Shown in pieces: positions 8,628-17,531 of a stretch of DNA of 64,000 nt. Made by a program: the position numbers and the translations under genes. The first letter of the stretch is position 1. Each line of letters opens with the position of its first letter. Under the pieces are notes generated by a model. That model did not search any database and had not been told where the DNA came from. It saw only the letters and a program-made list of their open reading frames with translations. Source of the stretch: Deltaproteobacteria bacterium Ga0077550. Its GTDB lineage: Bacteria; Myxococcota_A; Polyangia; Nannocystales; Nannocystaceae. The stretch spans positions 1 through 64,000 of the forward strand of contig LNFB01000144.1 of assembly GCA_001464385.1 (NCBI GenBank), written 5' to 3'.

Positions 8628-8639
8628 CGCGGCGCCATC

Positions 8640-9761
8640 CTACCGCAGCCACGCGCGGGCTTCGTCGAGCGCGTTCGTCTCGCGGATCTCGCCGCCGACG
8701 TCGACGACCCAGATGCACCGCACGAAGTCCTCGCTGCGCGCGCGCAGGCCCACCATGCGCCCGTCGCCCTCGAGCGGCGCGTCCAGCCGCGTGGGCCAGC
8801 ACCACTCGATGGTCGTGCGCAGGGTCAGCACGTGGCTCGCGTAGCGCTCGCCGCTGGGCCAATGGTAGCGATCGAGGATCCAGTCGTAGTCGCCGCGCGC
8901 GATGCCAGACGCGCCCGGGCGCTTCTCGACGCGCCAGGCGAACAGCGTGCGCTCGTCCGGCGACATGGCGAGCGCGACCGCCGACTCGGGGACGAAGCGC
9001 GCCGTCGCGGCGCCGCGCTCGAACAGGCCGACGTGCGCGTGCCCCGATGTGGAGATCTTCCCCTGCGACGAGCTCGGCGCCTGGCCGGTCGTCTTCACCT
9101 CCCACTGCGGAGGGATGCCGCTGGGCTCGCGCCACGGCGGGATGCGGGCCGTCGCGCGCCACGTCGCCACCCGTCGGGCGCGTGCGAGCGCGTGTCGCTG
9201 CGCCGCCTCGGCCGGGGACTCGTCGTCGTCGAGCTCGACCTCGTCGACGATCCACGACGGCACCTCGTCGCCGAACATCCCGCGGGTGATCGCGTCGTCG
9301 GGCGTCGCGAGGGCGCGGTCGAGGACGGCGTCGAGCCACGCGAACTCGCGGGCCTCCTCGTCGTCACCCTGGGCCGCCTCGGAGATCGTGTTGATCGCCC
9401 AACGCAGCGCGTCGGTGCCGATCGCCGGGTCCACGCCGCCGATGGCGTACTGCGTCGCGTTGGCGATCGCGATCTCGACCCCCGAGAGGTCGGCGTACAG
9501 GTCGTCGATCGCGTCGCCGAGCTGATGCGCCGTCCACCTGTGGGCGTCGATCGGGCCGGTGTCGCCCAGGGCGAACGCCCACGCCAGCTCGAGCGCCCGC
9601 TCGGCGAGGTCGAGCGGGATCGGCTCGTGGCGGTACAACCCGACGAACCCGCGCTCGGCACACGCGGCCGCGATCGCGACGCGCATCCGGTGGGACAGCC
9701 GCGGCGACGCCTCCTCGAGGCGCGCGGCGAGCCGACGGTAGCGATCGAGACCCGCGCTCAT
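8640..9761 (-). CDS. Hypothetical cytoplasmic protein in the HTTM operon
   Basis: 373 residues; the ATG overlaps the stop of the FAD dehydrogenase gene (ATGA), showing translational coupling. The N-terminal half (about 1-170) is helical, with repeated acidic segments and SHRMRVAIAAACAERGFVGLY, loosely reminiscent of helical immunity-type or DUF domains. The C-terminal half is beta-rich with many Trp (VATWRATARIPPW, PPQWEVKTTGQAP, YDWILDRYHWPSGERY, IEWCWPTRLD, CIWVVDVGG). No signal peptide and no catalytic motif recognised. Being locked in translation to an FAD enzyme suggests an accessory or substrate-binding role, but this is inference. Confidence 0.72.
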   Translation of the reverse strand: MSAGLDRYRRLAARLEEASPRLSHRMRVAIAAACAERGFVGLYRHEPIPLDLAERALELAWAFALGDTGPIDAHRWTAHQLGDAIDDLYADLSGVEIAIANATQYAIGGVDPAIGTDALRWAINTISEAAQGDDEEAREFAWLDAVLDRALATPDDAITRGMFGDEVPSWIVDEVELDDDESPAEAAQRHALARARRVATWRATARIPPWREPSGIPPQWEVKTTGQAPSSSQGKISTSGHAHVGLFERGAATARFVPESAVALAMSPDERTLFAWRVEKRPGASGIARGDYDWILDRYHWPSGERYASHVLTLRTTIEWCWPTRLDAPLEGDGRMVGLRARSEDFVRCIWVVDVGGEIRETNALDEARAWLR

Positions 9762-11365
9762 GGCTCGACGATCGCCCCGAGCTCGCCGAGCGGTCGCCCC
9801 CACGCCCGCGCGATCGCGACGGCCGTGCGCACGCCGTCGAGCGCCGCGCTCATGATCCCGCCGGCGTACCCGGCCCCCTCGCCGCACGGGTACAGGCCCG
9901 CATGGCTGGTCGATTGCCCCGCGGGATCCCGGGCGATGCGCACCGGGCAGCTCGTGCGGCTCTCGAGCGCCACCGCGATCCCGTCGGCCGCGACGAAGCC
10001 CTTCATCTTGCGGCCGACCTGGATCATCGCCTCGCGCATGGGCGCGGCGAGATCGCCCAGGACCGCGTCGAGCTCGACCGCCACCACGCCCCGCGGATAG
10101 CTGCACTCGGGCAGCTCCTTCGACGGGCGCTTGGCCACGAAGTCGTCGATGCGCTGCGCGGGCCCCACGAAGGCACCGCCGCCCGCGTCGTAGGCCCGCC
10201 GCTCGAGCTCGCGCTGCAGCTCGACGCCGGCCAAGGGGTGCGCGGGATCGAGGCCGTGCGCGACGAGGCGCGCCGCGTCGATCTCGACCACGAAGCCGCT
10301 GTTCGCGAATCGACCGCTGCGCGACGACGGGCTCCAGCCGTTGACGACCTGCTCGCCGGGATCGGTCGCCGCCGGGACCATGAAGCCGCCGGGGCACATG
10401 CAGAACGAGAACACGCCCGCGCCGCAGGCCTGCTCGACGAGGCGATAGCTGGCGCTACCCAGCGCGGCGTGGCCCGCGAGCGCGCCGTATTGCTGGCGAT
10501 CGATGAGCGACTGCGGGTGCTCGACGCGGACGCCGATCGCGAACGGCTTGAACGCGAGCGCGACGCCGGCCTCGGCGCAGAACCGCTGCACGTCGCGGGC
10601 GGAGTGGCCCGGCGCGAGCACGACGGCGCGCGCGTCGATCGTCGCGCCACCGGCCAGCCGCACGCCCGCCACGACGCCCGGGCCACCGACGAACCCCTCG
10701 ACGCGCGACTCGAACGCGAACCGCACGCCGGCCGCCTCGAGGTGCTCGCGCATCGCCCCGATGACCTTGGGCAGCCGGTTGGTGCCGATGTGCGGGCGCG
10801 CGTCCACGAGGATGTCCGCGGGCGCGCCGTAGCCGACGAGCGCGCGGGTGATCGCCGCCACCTCGCCGCGCTTGTCGGCGCGCGTGTACAGCTTGCCGTC
10901 GGAGAACGTGCCCGCGCCGCCCTCGCCGAAACAGTAGTTGCTGTCGGGGTCGACGACGCCGTGCTTGGTCAGCGCCGCGAGATCGTGGCGACGGCCGCGG
11001 ACCGGCTTGCCGCGCTCGAGCACGATCGACCGGATGCCGAGCCGCGCCAGCGCCCAGGCGCAGAACATGCCCGCTGGGCCGGCGCCGACGATCGCGACCG
11101 CGGGCTCGCCGGGCAGGGACGCCAGCACCGTCGGCGCGATGACCTCGGGTGCGCCGCTGCCCATGCCGACGAAGCGCAGCGCGACGCGCAGGTGCATGCG
11201 GACCTTGCCGCGGCGCGCGTCGATCGCCCGGCGCACGACGACGACGTCGCGCACGTCGGCCTCGCGCACGCGCGCAGCACGGCAGGCCTCGCGGCGCAGC
11301 GCCGCGGGATCGAGCATCACGTCGGGGTGGACGGACAGCTCGTAGGTCGCGTCGACGGTGCTCAC
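9758..11365 (-). CDS. FAD-dependent dehydrogenase, COG2509 type
   Basis: 535 residues from a GTG at 11365 that overlaps the previous stop (GTGA). After an N-terminal domain of about 85 residues comes the dinucleotide-binding fold AVAIVGAGPAGMFCAWALAR (residues 89-108), then ERGKPVRGRRHDL. Next is the family hallmark YCFGEGGAGTFSDGKLYT (about 144-161), and later a C-terminal FAD motif (LYPCGEGAGYAGGIMSAALDG). This matches uncharacterised FAD/NAD(P) dehydrogenases of COG2509. The segment GVFSFCMCPGGFMVPA is also typical. Substrate unknown. Its coupling to an HTTM (gamma-carboxylase-like) gene upstream and an unknown gene downstream (ATGA) makes a redox role in the same pathway plausible. Confidence 0.88.
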   Translation of the reverse strand: MSTVDATYELSVHPDVMLDPAALRREACRAARVREADVRDVVVVRRAIDARRGKVRMHLRVALRFVGMGSGAPEVIAPTVLASLPGEPAVAIVGAGPAGMFCAWALARLGIRSIVLERGKPVRGRRHDLAALTKHGVVDPDSNYCFGEGGAGTFSDGKLYTRADKRGEVAAITRALVGYGAPADILVDARPHIGTNRLPKVIGAMREHLEAAGVRFAFESRVEGFVGGPGVVAGVRLAGGATIDARAVVLAPGHSARDVQRFCAEAGVALAFKPFAIGVRVEHPQSLIDRQQYGALAGHAALGSASYRLVEQACGAGVFSFCMCPGGFMVPAATDPGEQVVNGWSPSSRSGRFANSGFVVEIDAARLVAHGLDPAHPLAGVELQRELERRAYDAGGGAFVGPAQRIDDFVAKRPSKELPECSYPRGVVAVELDAVLGDLAAPMREAMIQVGRKMKGFVAADGIAVALESRTSCPVRIARDPAGQSTSHAGLYPCGEGAGYAGGIMSAALDGVRTAVAIARAWGRPLGELGAIVEP

Positions 11366-13161
11366 GGGCGTTGCCGCAGGATGACGACGGCGAGGGCGCC
11401 CGCCGCGGCCCCGAGCACGGGGAGGTGCCGCAGCGGTCGCAGCCACCACAGCCCGGGCAGGACGACGAGCAACATGCGGCCCGCGTCGGCGCCCGTGTGG
11501 CGGCCGGCCTGCCCGTCGATCGCGAGCACCAGCTTGCGCGGGCCGACCGTCGGATCGGCGACGAAGTCGAGGCGATAGCCCAGATCCCACAGCCGCAGCA
11601 GCGCCGCGTGGCGGATGCTCGCTTCGTCGGGGTGGTAGTGGATCGTGTAGCGCTTGCCCGGGGCGCGGTACGTCAGGCGATCGAGCGGCGCACGGAGCCA
11701 GCGCACGAACTTGCGCTTGCGCACCGGTCGACCGTACTCGCCAGGCGCGGCCGGTCGCGACAGCACATAGCGCCACGCGCGATCGACCTCGTCGCCCGAG
11801 GGCCACGCGAAGTACGCCGCCATCATGACCTCGGCGAACGTCCCGACGTTCATGCCGAGGTCGATGCCGACGTGCATGAAGAAGCCCCAGATGAGCCACG
11901 TGCGGCGGCCGAGCAGCCAGTGGAACACCAGCCGGAAGCCGAGCTGCGAGAACCGGCGCAGGGCGAAGTAGATCAGCACGCACAGCACGGGCACCGCGAG
12001 GGAGATCGCGGTGAAGAGCGCGGCGAACTGCTCGGGCGGCACCAAGGTGAAGCGCTGCGGCGGGATGTAGTACTTCGCGCCCCAGCCGGCGATGATTGCC
12101 CCGCAGACCAGCGCGCCGGCGAACAGCAGGTACGAGAGCCACCGTCGCCACGCGGGCGCGGACGGCCACACGCCCGAGCGCCGCTCGCGTTCGTAGCAGT
12201 TGACGGCCATGCCGATCAGTACGACGGGGAACAGCAGCTCCCACCAGCGCACGAACACCGTGACGACCTGCAGGACGCCGATGTACTGCAGGAACGTCGC
12301 GACGTTGATCTGCTCCGGCATCCGGTAGAAGTGGTCGAGGCACAGCGAGTAATAGAGCGCGGTGCCGTTCATCCACGTCGCGCCGCTCTTGAGCAGGCCG
12401 GTCGCGCAGTAGATGATCGCGAGCTGCAGCATCATGAGGCGCTGCGGCCAGGCCGGGATGCGGCGCAGCGCCGGGATCGCGGTCGCCCCGCCGAGGATCG
12501 CCCTGCGGTTGCGACGCCAGTTGTCGAACGAGTAGGCCTCGCCCCAGCGGCAGAACATGCCGAGGAACAGGAACACGCGCACGACGGTGTCACCGCCGGT
12601 GTAGAAGAGCGGGCTGTAGCGATAGACCTGCTCGACGAGGATCCAGGACAACACGGTGGTGAACCGGGTCCAGACCCCGAGGATCATCAGCGTGATGCTC
12701 GCCAGCATCACGCCGTACAGCGAGTAGACGAACGTCGGATCCGACCGCAGGTGCAAGATCGTGAACTTGCCCACCATCGCGGTGAAGATGTCGTACCAGT
12801 GCTCGAACCCGTGCTCGGGGTCGTAGAGCTGGGTCAGCTTCCCGCCGTAGTTCTTGCGGGCCATCTTCGTCAGCCACATGCCCTCGTCGGTGAAGAGGAA
12901 CCGGGCGTCGCGCAGCAGGTCGACGAAGGTCCACAGCACCACGGCGCCGAAGACGATGCGCATGATCGCCGCCGGCCGCGGGTCGAGGCGGTCGAAGAGC
13001 ATCCGCTTCCACAGCTCGGGGCGGACGATGAAGAACGCCAGCACCAGGCCGATGGCGGTGAGCGTGAGGGTGGTCGCCGGCCCGAGGTGGGCGGAGACGT
13101 CGATCTCCTTGCTCTCCTCGAGCAGCGCGAGGGCGTCGAGTCGGGCGAGTGCGGCGATCAT
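11362..13161 (-). CDS. HTTM-domain membrane protein (vitamin K gamma-carboxylase-like)
   Basis: 599 residues from ATG 13161, which overlaps the previous stop (ATGA). It is a polytopic membrane protein: several hydrophobic helices, with the HTTM-type features RIVFGAVVLWTFVDLL, FTDEGMW, YSPLFYTGGDTVVRVFLFLGMF, AWPQRLMMLQLAIIYCATGLLKSG and TALYYSLCLDHF. HTTM is the membrane domain shared with vitamin K-dependent gamma-glutamyl carboxylase. Bacterial members are mostly uncharacterised. A soluble C-terminal region (about 490-560, KRYTIHYHPDEASIRHAALL ... KLVLAIDGQAG) is typical of stand-alone bacterial HTTM proteins with a thiol-oxidoreductase-like tail. The partner domain that is fused in the gene at 14068 is here encoded separately at 13158-14066. 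Confidence 0.85.
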   Translation of the reverse strand: MIAALARLDALALLEESKEIDVSAHLGPATTLTLTAIGLVLAFFIVRPELWKRMLFDRLDPRPAAIMRIVFGAVVLWTFVDLLRDARFLFTDEGMWLTKMARKNYGGKLTQLYDPEHGFEHWYDIFTAMVGKFTILHLRSDPTFVYSLYGVMLASITLMILGVWTRFTTVLSWILVEQVYRYSPLFYTGGDTVVRVFLFLGMFCRWGEAYSFDNWRRNRRAILGGATAIPALRRIPAWPQRLMMLQLAIIYCATGLLKSGATWMNGTALYYSLCLDHFYRMPEQINVATFLQYIGVLQVVTVFVRWWELLFPVVLIGMAVNCYERERRSGVWPSAPAWRRWLSYLLFAGALVCGAIIAGWGAKYYIPPQRFTLVPPEQFAALFTAISLAVPVLCVLIYFALRRFSQLGFRLVFHWLLGRRTWLIWGFFMHVGIDLGMNVGTFAEVMMAAYFAWPSGDEVDRAWRYVLSRPAAPGEYGRPVRKRKFVRWLRAPLDRLTYRAPGKRYTIHYHPDEASIRHAALLRLWDLGYRLDFVADPTVGPRKLVLAIDGQAGRHTGADAGRMLLVVLPGLWWLRPLRHLPVLGAAAGALAVVILRQRP

Positions 13162-14066
13162 TCCTTCGCCCCCTCGACTTCAGCGACCTCGGGGATCTTG
13201 TCGTCGTCGTCGTCGCCATCGTCGTCGTCGGACTTCGCGTCGCGCTCGGCGTCGCGCTCGGCCTGGCGCTCCTTCGCCTTCTGCGTGTCCCACCAGGTCC
13301 GCACGTGGACGTCGCGGAAGCGCCCCGACTTGCCCTCGGGCAGGCCGAGCCGCTCGCGGATCTCATCCGGCAGCTGACCGTGGTACGAGGTCGAGCAGCG
13401 GATCGACTCCTCCTCGCGCTGGTTCAGGTACAGCTTCATGGGGTCGTAGCCCATGTACTTGTAGACCTTCTCGGGCGGGGGAACCTGCGTCCACATCTTG
13501 ACGAACTGCACCTCGTCGGGCGCCTCGCCGCCGTGGGTCATCTCCCACTCGCGACACACCCACGCCGCGTAGTGGCGGCGATAGCCCTTCTCTTCGATCA
13601 ACCGGCGGTTGATCTTCCCCATGCGATCGTAGAACAGATACGGATAGGTGCGTCGGCCGTAGATGTCGTGGGCGAGATCCCAGACCTCGCCCGCGCCGTC
13701 CTTGACCAGCACCTTCATGAACATGTTGCTGCGGTGGGGGTTGGGCGCGAACATGGCCCAGCTCTGCGTGTTGCCGGTCGCACGCATGTACGTGGCCGCC
13801 TGCAGCTTGTCGTTGAAGACGGTGTGGACCTGCTTCGACAGCCCCTTGCCCGGGAGGTTGTGCACGAGCAGCACGAGGCCGTGGTACGCGACGAACAGCG
13901 ACATCACGGCGAGCACCCAGGGGCGGTAGGCCCAGCGCTCGTTCGGTCGATCGTCGTCGACGCGCGGCGTGTGCAGCAGCTCGTCGGCGAGGATCGTCGC
14001 GCTCGTGGGCGCGGAGGAGCCCTCGGCGGGGGTCGGCTCGTCCTCGGGGATGGGCGCGTCGGCCAT
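13158..14066 (-). CDS. Single-pass protein with the MFAPNP partner domain of HTTM
   Basis: 302 residues from ATG 14066, one base after the stop of the upstream HTTM fusion. It has an acidic N-terminal tail, one membrane helix (about 47-70, YRPWVLAVMSLFVAYHGLVLLVHN), then TQSWAMFAPNPHRSNMFMKV (MFAPNP at 105-110). A domain rich in Arg, Trp and Tyr follows (RMGKINRRLIEEKGYRRHYAAWVCREWEM), and an Asp-rich, Lys/Arg-rich tail ends the protein. The same module forms the C-terminal third of the protein at 14068-16764 (TQSWEMFAPNPPRSNQFMKT). The FAPNP signature is also seen in DUF5819-like proteins. The separated module strongly suggests that it works physically with HTTM. Confidence 0.78.
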   Translation of the reverse strand: MADAPIPEDEPTPAEGSSAPTSATILADELLHTPRVDDDRPNERWAYRPWVLAVMSLFVAYHGLVLLVHNLPGKGLSKQVHTVFNDKLQAATYMRATGNTQSWAMFAPNPHRSNMFMKVLVKDGAGEVWDLAHDIYGRRTYPYLFYDRMGKINRRLIEEKGYRRHYAAWVCREWEMTHGGEAPDEVQFVKMWTQVPPPEKVYKYMGYDPMKLYLNQREEESIRCSTSYHGQLPDEIRERLGLPEGKSGRFRDVHVRTWWDTQKAKERQAERDAERDAKSDDDDGDDDDDKIPEVAEVEGAKE

Positions 14067-14067
14067 G

Positions 14068-16764
14068 TCAGCTGTTCTCCTCGTCGCGCGCGCCGTCATC
14101 GTTGGCCGGCGGCTCGTCGTGCGGCTCGTTCGAGCGCTCCTCGTTCTGCTCGGCGTCGCGGTCGCGTCGCATCTGCTCGGTCCGTTCGCGGCGTTCCTCC
14201 GGGGTCAGCCCAGATCGACCCCAGTCGCTGCGGTTGTCCCACGTCGAGCGGCGGTTGGCGAACTGTCGCTGGATGCGCTCGGCCTCCTTGGCCTCGAACT
14301 CGCGATCCTCGTCGGTGATCGGCAGCCCGTAGCGCTCGAGCATGTAGATGGGGAAGCGGGCGTCCTTGCCGCACGGGTGGGTCTGGACGTGCGATTCCTT
14401 GACCGTCAGCTTGCGCGGGTCGTACGGCTCGCCGGTGATCGCCCCGCTCGGATCGCGGCGGCCCTTGAACTTCTTGGGCTGCCAGTAGTTCACGGCCTCG
14501 GGCGAGGGGATGCGCGTGGTGATCGACCAGATCTCGATCTCCTTGGGCATCTCGCCGGTACGCAGCGCCCACTCGCGGCAGTGGTAGTTCACCCAGTAGC
14601 GCAGGTACCACTTGCCCTTGCCGACCATGCGCCGATGCATCTTGCGCATGCGGTCGTTGATGATCCACGGGTTGGGCCGGTAGTCGAACGCGTTGTTGGC
14701 GAGGTTCCAGCGATCGCCGTCGTCCTCGACGACGACGGTCTTCATGAACTGGTTCGAGCGCGGGGGGTTGGGCGCGAACATCTCCCAGCTCTGCGTGGTG
14801 CCGCTGCCCGACAGCCAGGTGCCGAACACCGCCTTGGCCGGCGCGCGCCAGCCGTTGAACACCGCGTACTGCGGGAAGAGCAGCAGGCCGACGGCGGCCG
14901 TGTGCCAGCAGAACGCGAACAGGGCCAGGGCGCGGCCGATGGGCGTGTACGCCAGCGCGGGGCCCTCGGCGCGCGCGGCCGCGACGTCGATCGCCCGCGG
15001 CCGCAGGAACCGCAGCGCGACGGCGGTCAGCATGATCGTGCCGAGCCACCAGTAGGTCGCGGTGCCGATCCACACCGCCTTGGTGGCCTTGGCGTAGACG
15101 AGGTACGCGCCCACGAGCCCGAGCAGCAGCACGAGTAGATCGGGGAAGCGACGGCCGCGGGGGACGACCGACGTCGGCGCCTGCGCCGGAAGGAACGCGC
15201 GCTCGGGCGGCGCGAGCCGGGCCAGGCGGCTGCGTCGTCGCAACCACGCCGACAGTCGCCCGAACATCCGCGCGTACTCGTCGCCGGTGAGGAACGCCGC
15301 GTACTGCATCAGCATGATGAACGGGAACATCCCGATGTTCATGAAGCCGATGAGGAAGCCGTGGAACAGGAAGCCGAGGGTGAGCCAGATGCGGCGGCCG
15401 AGGAACCACCGCCGCAGGCTCTGCTGCTCGATGGTGATCTCGGGCAGGCGCGCCCAGGGGAACCGCCGCGTGATCGGCCCGAGCGATCGACCGCCGCGCA
15501 GCAGCCGGATCGGCCAGCGCCCCAGCACGAACCAGAGCGCGACGACGAGCGGCACGACGACGCCGAACGTGATGTGGAGCTTGCGCAGCGGGCCGGAGGG
15601 GTCCTGCGGCGTGTCGCCGCTCATCGCCAGGCAGAACGGAAGCGTCGTCGCGATGACCCGGTACGCGATGCCGTAGGCGACGACGAGCAGCAGGCGGCCG
15701 AGCCACAGCCGCCAGCCGCGGTGGTGCGCCTTCCACCACGCGTCACCGCGGTGCAGCGCGCCGAACCGCAGGATCTCGCCGACGATGAGCAGGGGGAACA
15801 GCCGCTCCCACCAGTGCGTCACCCACGTGTTCAGCCGGAACAGGTTGGTCGCGAAGAACGACGACACGACCTGGGTCATGCCCTCGAACCGGTAGAAGTG
15901 GTCCATGTTGAGCGCGTAGTAGAGCGCGTCACCCTTCAGCCACACGTCACCGGTCTTCACGCAGCCGGTCGAGCAGTACAGGCCCGCGAGCTGCAGCATG
16001 AAGAGCCAGCGCGGCCACGCCGGGACGAGGCGGTAGATCGGCTCGCGCACGCGGCGATCGTCGGGGTCCTGCGGGGGCGCGTCGGGATCGTCGAGCCGAC
16101 CGGCGCGGCGCAGCCGTCGACAGCGCCACCAGTTGTCGAAGCTCCACGCGTGGCCCGTCTTCGCGAACAGCAGGATCAACCAGAAACACCGGTAGACGGT
16201 GTCGGTCCCCTCCCAGTACAGCGCGTTGCGGTTGTAGACGCTGCCGATCAGCAGCCACGCGATGACGCCCGTGGTGCGGCTGAACACGCCGAACCCGAAC
16301 AGGGTGCAGACCCCGAACAGCGCCATCATGTGCCAGAACACGAAGTCGGGGCTGCCGCCCATGTAGAGCAGCGAGGGCTTGTTCCACAGGAAGCAGGCCA
16401 CGGCCCAGAGGTCGAAGAAGCCGTCGTCGGGGGTCCAGCCGCGCAGCGCCGAGCGGCCCATCCGCTCCTGGGCGTAGGCGAGGTCGAACATGCCCTCGTC
16501 GCTCCACAACATCCGCCAGTAGGGCGCGAGGTTGAGGAAGTTCACGATCGTCATGATCGCGAAGCCGATGCGCAGGACCGCGAAGGTCCGGGGATCCTCG
16601 AGGGCGAGCACGCACCGGCGCACGGACTCCGCGCGGGTCCAGGCCCAGAGCAGCATCACGACGGTGAAGCCGAACACCAGCCAGCCCACGGAGGTCGCGA
16701 ACTCGGGCGGCACCTGGGGGTAGCGCGCCTTGTCGTCTAGCAGTGCGACCAGCGTGTAGGCCAT
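14068..16764 (-). CDS. HTTM-domain protein fused to the MFAPNP partner domain
   Basis: 898 residues from ATG 16764 (MAYTLVALLDDKARYPQVPP); the open frame upstream lacks coding character. The N-terminal two thirds are HTTM-type membrane helices: FAVLRIGFAIMTIVNFLNLA, WSDEGMFDLAYA, YWEGTDTVYRCFWLILLF, AWPRWLFMLQLAGLYCSTGCVKTG, ALYYALNMDHFYR. Four to five more helices follow, then the partner domain with TQSWEMFAPNPPRSNQFMKT (MFAPNP at about 662-667). The last 100 residues are charged and disordered-looking (EERRERTEQMRRDRDAEQNEE). It heads an operon that continues with separately encoded MFAPNP and HTTM proteins. The reaction is unknown. Carboxylation of peptide glutamate is the activity of the animal relatives and is only a guess here. 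Confidence 0.85.
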   Translation of the reverse strand: MAYTLVALLDDKARYPQVPPEFATSVGWLVFGFTVVMLLWAWTRAESVRRCVLALEDPRTFAVLRIGFAIMTIVNFLNLAPYWRMLWSDEGMFDLAYAQERMGRSALRGWTPDDGFFDLWAVACFLWNKPSLLYMGGSPDFVFWHMMALFGVCTLFGFGVFSRTTGVIAWLLIGSVYNRNALYWEGTDTVYRCFWLILLFAKTGHAWSFDNWWRCRRLRRAGRLDDPDAPPQDPDDRRVREPIYRLVPAWPRWLFMLQLAGLYCSTGCVKTGDVWLKGDALYYALNMDHFYRFEGMTQVVSSFFATNLFRLNTWVTHWWERLFPLLIVGEILRFGALHRGDAWWKAHHRGWRLWLGRLLLVVAYGIAYRVIATTLPFCLAMSGDTPQDPSGPLRKLHITFGVVVPLVVALWFVLGRWPIRLLRGGRSLGPITRRFPWARLPEITIEQQSLRRWFLGRRIWLTLGFLFHGFLIGFMNIGMFPFIMLMQYAAFLTGDEYARMFGRLSAWLRRRSRLARLAPPERAFLPAQAPTSVVPRGRRFPDLLVLLLGLVGAYLVYAKATKAVWIGTATYWWLGTIMLTAVALRFLRPRAIDVAAARAEGPALAYTPIGRALALFAFCWHTAAVGLLLFPQYAVFNGWRAPAKAVFGTWLSGSGTTQSWEMFAPNPPRSNQFMKTVVVEDDGDRWNLANNAFDYRPNPWIINDRMRKMHRRMVGKGKWYLRYWVNYHCREWALRTGEMPKEIEIWSITTRIPSPEAVNYWQPKKFKGRRDPSGAITGEPYDPRKLTVKESHVQTHPCGKDARFPIYMLERYGLPITDEDREFEAKEAERIQRQFANRRSTWDNRSDWGRSGLTPEERRERTEQMRRDRDAEQNEERSNEPHDEPPANDDGARDEENS

Positions 16765-16791
16765 CGGGCGAAGCGGTTCGACACTAACACA

Positions 16792-16819
16792 GGGTCCCCC
16801 GCGCTCCTGCGGGGGCCCC
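16792..16819 (-). terminator. GC hairpin ahead of the HTTM operon
   Basis: cccccgc (16796-16802) pairs with gcggggg (16809-16815) around a 6-base loop, with three further G-C pairs after one mismatch. The overlapping string tgcgggggcccccgca (16808-16823) is also a perfect palindrome. It lies between the stop of the 174-residue gene (16961) and the HTTM start (16764), both leftward. A terminator or attenuator separating the two units is the simplest reading. Confidence 0.4.
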
Positions 16820-16960
16820 CGCAAACGTTGCAGGGGCGGCGGCACGGCGGCGTTGACGGCCCGGCGCGCGCGCGCTCGAGGCGGGCGCGCGGGACGGCGC
16901 TGTCAGGATCGCGACGCTGCGACGCGACGACAGCGAATGCGGCCGACGGCGGGCCCGTCG

Positions 16961-17485
16961 CTAGTCCTCGATCGCCTCGAGGCCGCGGCGCTTGCGGCCC
17001 TCGTTGTAGAGGACGTGCCGGAAGTCGTTGGGATCCTCGAAGCCCGCGAGCGCCTCCCAGATCGCCTCGGGGGTTCTGCCCACGGGGAACCCCGCGGCGA
17101 CGATCGCCTCGCGCTGCGCGTCGAACTCGTCGGCGTCGGTCGAGATGGCGAGGTAGTCGCCGATCGTGGCGGCGACGAGATCGTACTGGCCCTCGGAGTC
17201 GAGGCGGACGATCGGTGCCTGCTCGAGCGGGGTGTTCTTCGGCCCGCGCCACAGGCCGAGGAAGCCCTCCATGTCGCGGCCGAACCACGAGATGAGCTCG
17301 TTGGTCGCGAGCATCGCGTCGACGTTCGACATGATGTCCGGGTCCTTGCGCTCCTTCGCGGTCAGGTAGCTCATGTCCGAGGGCTCGGGCCACTTGGGGT
17401 CGTCGACGAGCTCGAGCTCGAGCGACTCGACCAGGTCAGCGAGCACGTCGAGCTTGTCGCGGAGCAGCGTCAGGGCGGGGGTCAT
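16961..17485 (-). CDS. Hypothetical protein, SMI1/KNR4-like features
   Basis: 174 residues from ATG 17485; soluble and acidic. A helical N-terminus (LTLLRDKLDVLADLVESLELELV) is followed by a mixed segment with LISWFGRDMEGFLGLW, EQAPIVRLDSEGQYDLVAATIGDYLAIS and AIWEALAGFEDPNDFRHVLY. The pattern of an aromatic-rich strand, a segment in which something like a ligand or peptide could bind, and a YLAIS-type strand recalls SUKH (SMI1/KNR4) domains common among immunity and regulatory proteins. The similarity was judged by eye and is weak. It is separated from the HTTM operon by 196 bases with a strong hairpin, so it is probably an independent unit. Confidence 0.6.
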   Translation of the reverse strand: MTPALTLLRDKLDVLADLVESLELELVDDPKWPEPSDMSYLTAKERKDPDIMSNVDAMLATNELISWFGRDMEGFLGLWRGPKNTPLEQAPIVRLDSEGQYDLVAATIGDYLAISTDADEFDAQREAIVAAGFPVGRTPEAIWEALAGFEDPNDFRHVLYNEGRKRRGLEAIED

Positions 17486-17531
17486 TGGCGCGGACGCTAG
17501 CAGGCTGCGGGAGAACGCGCAGCCAACCCGA

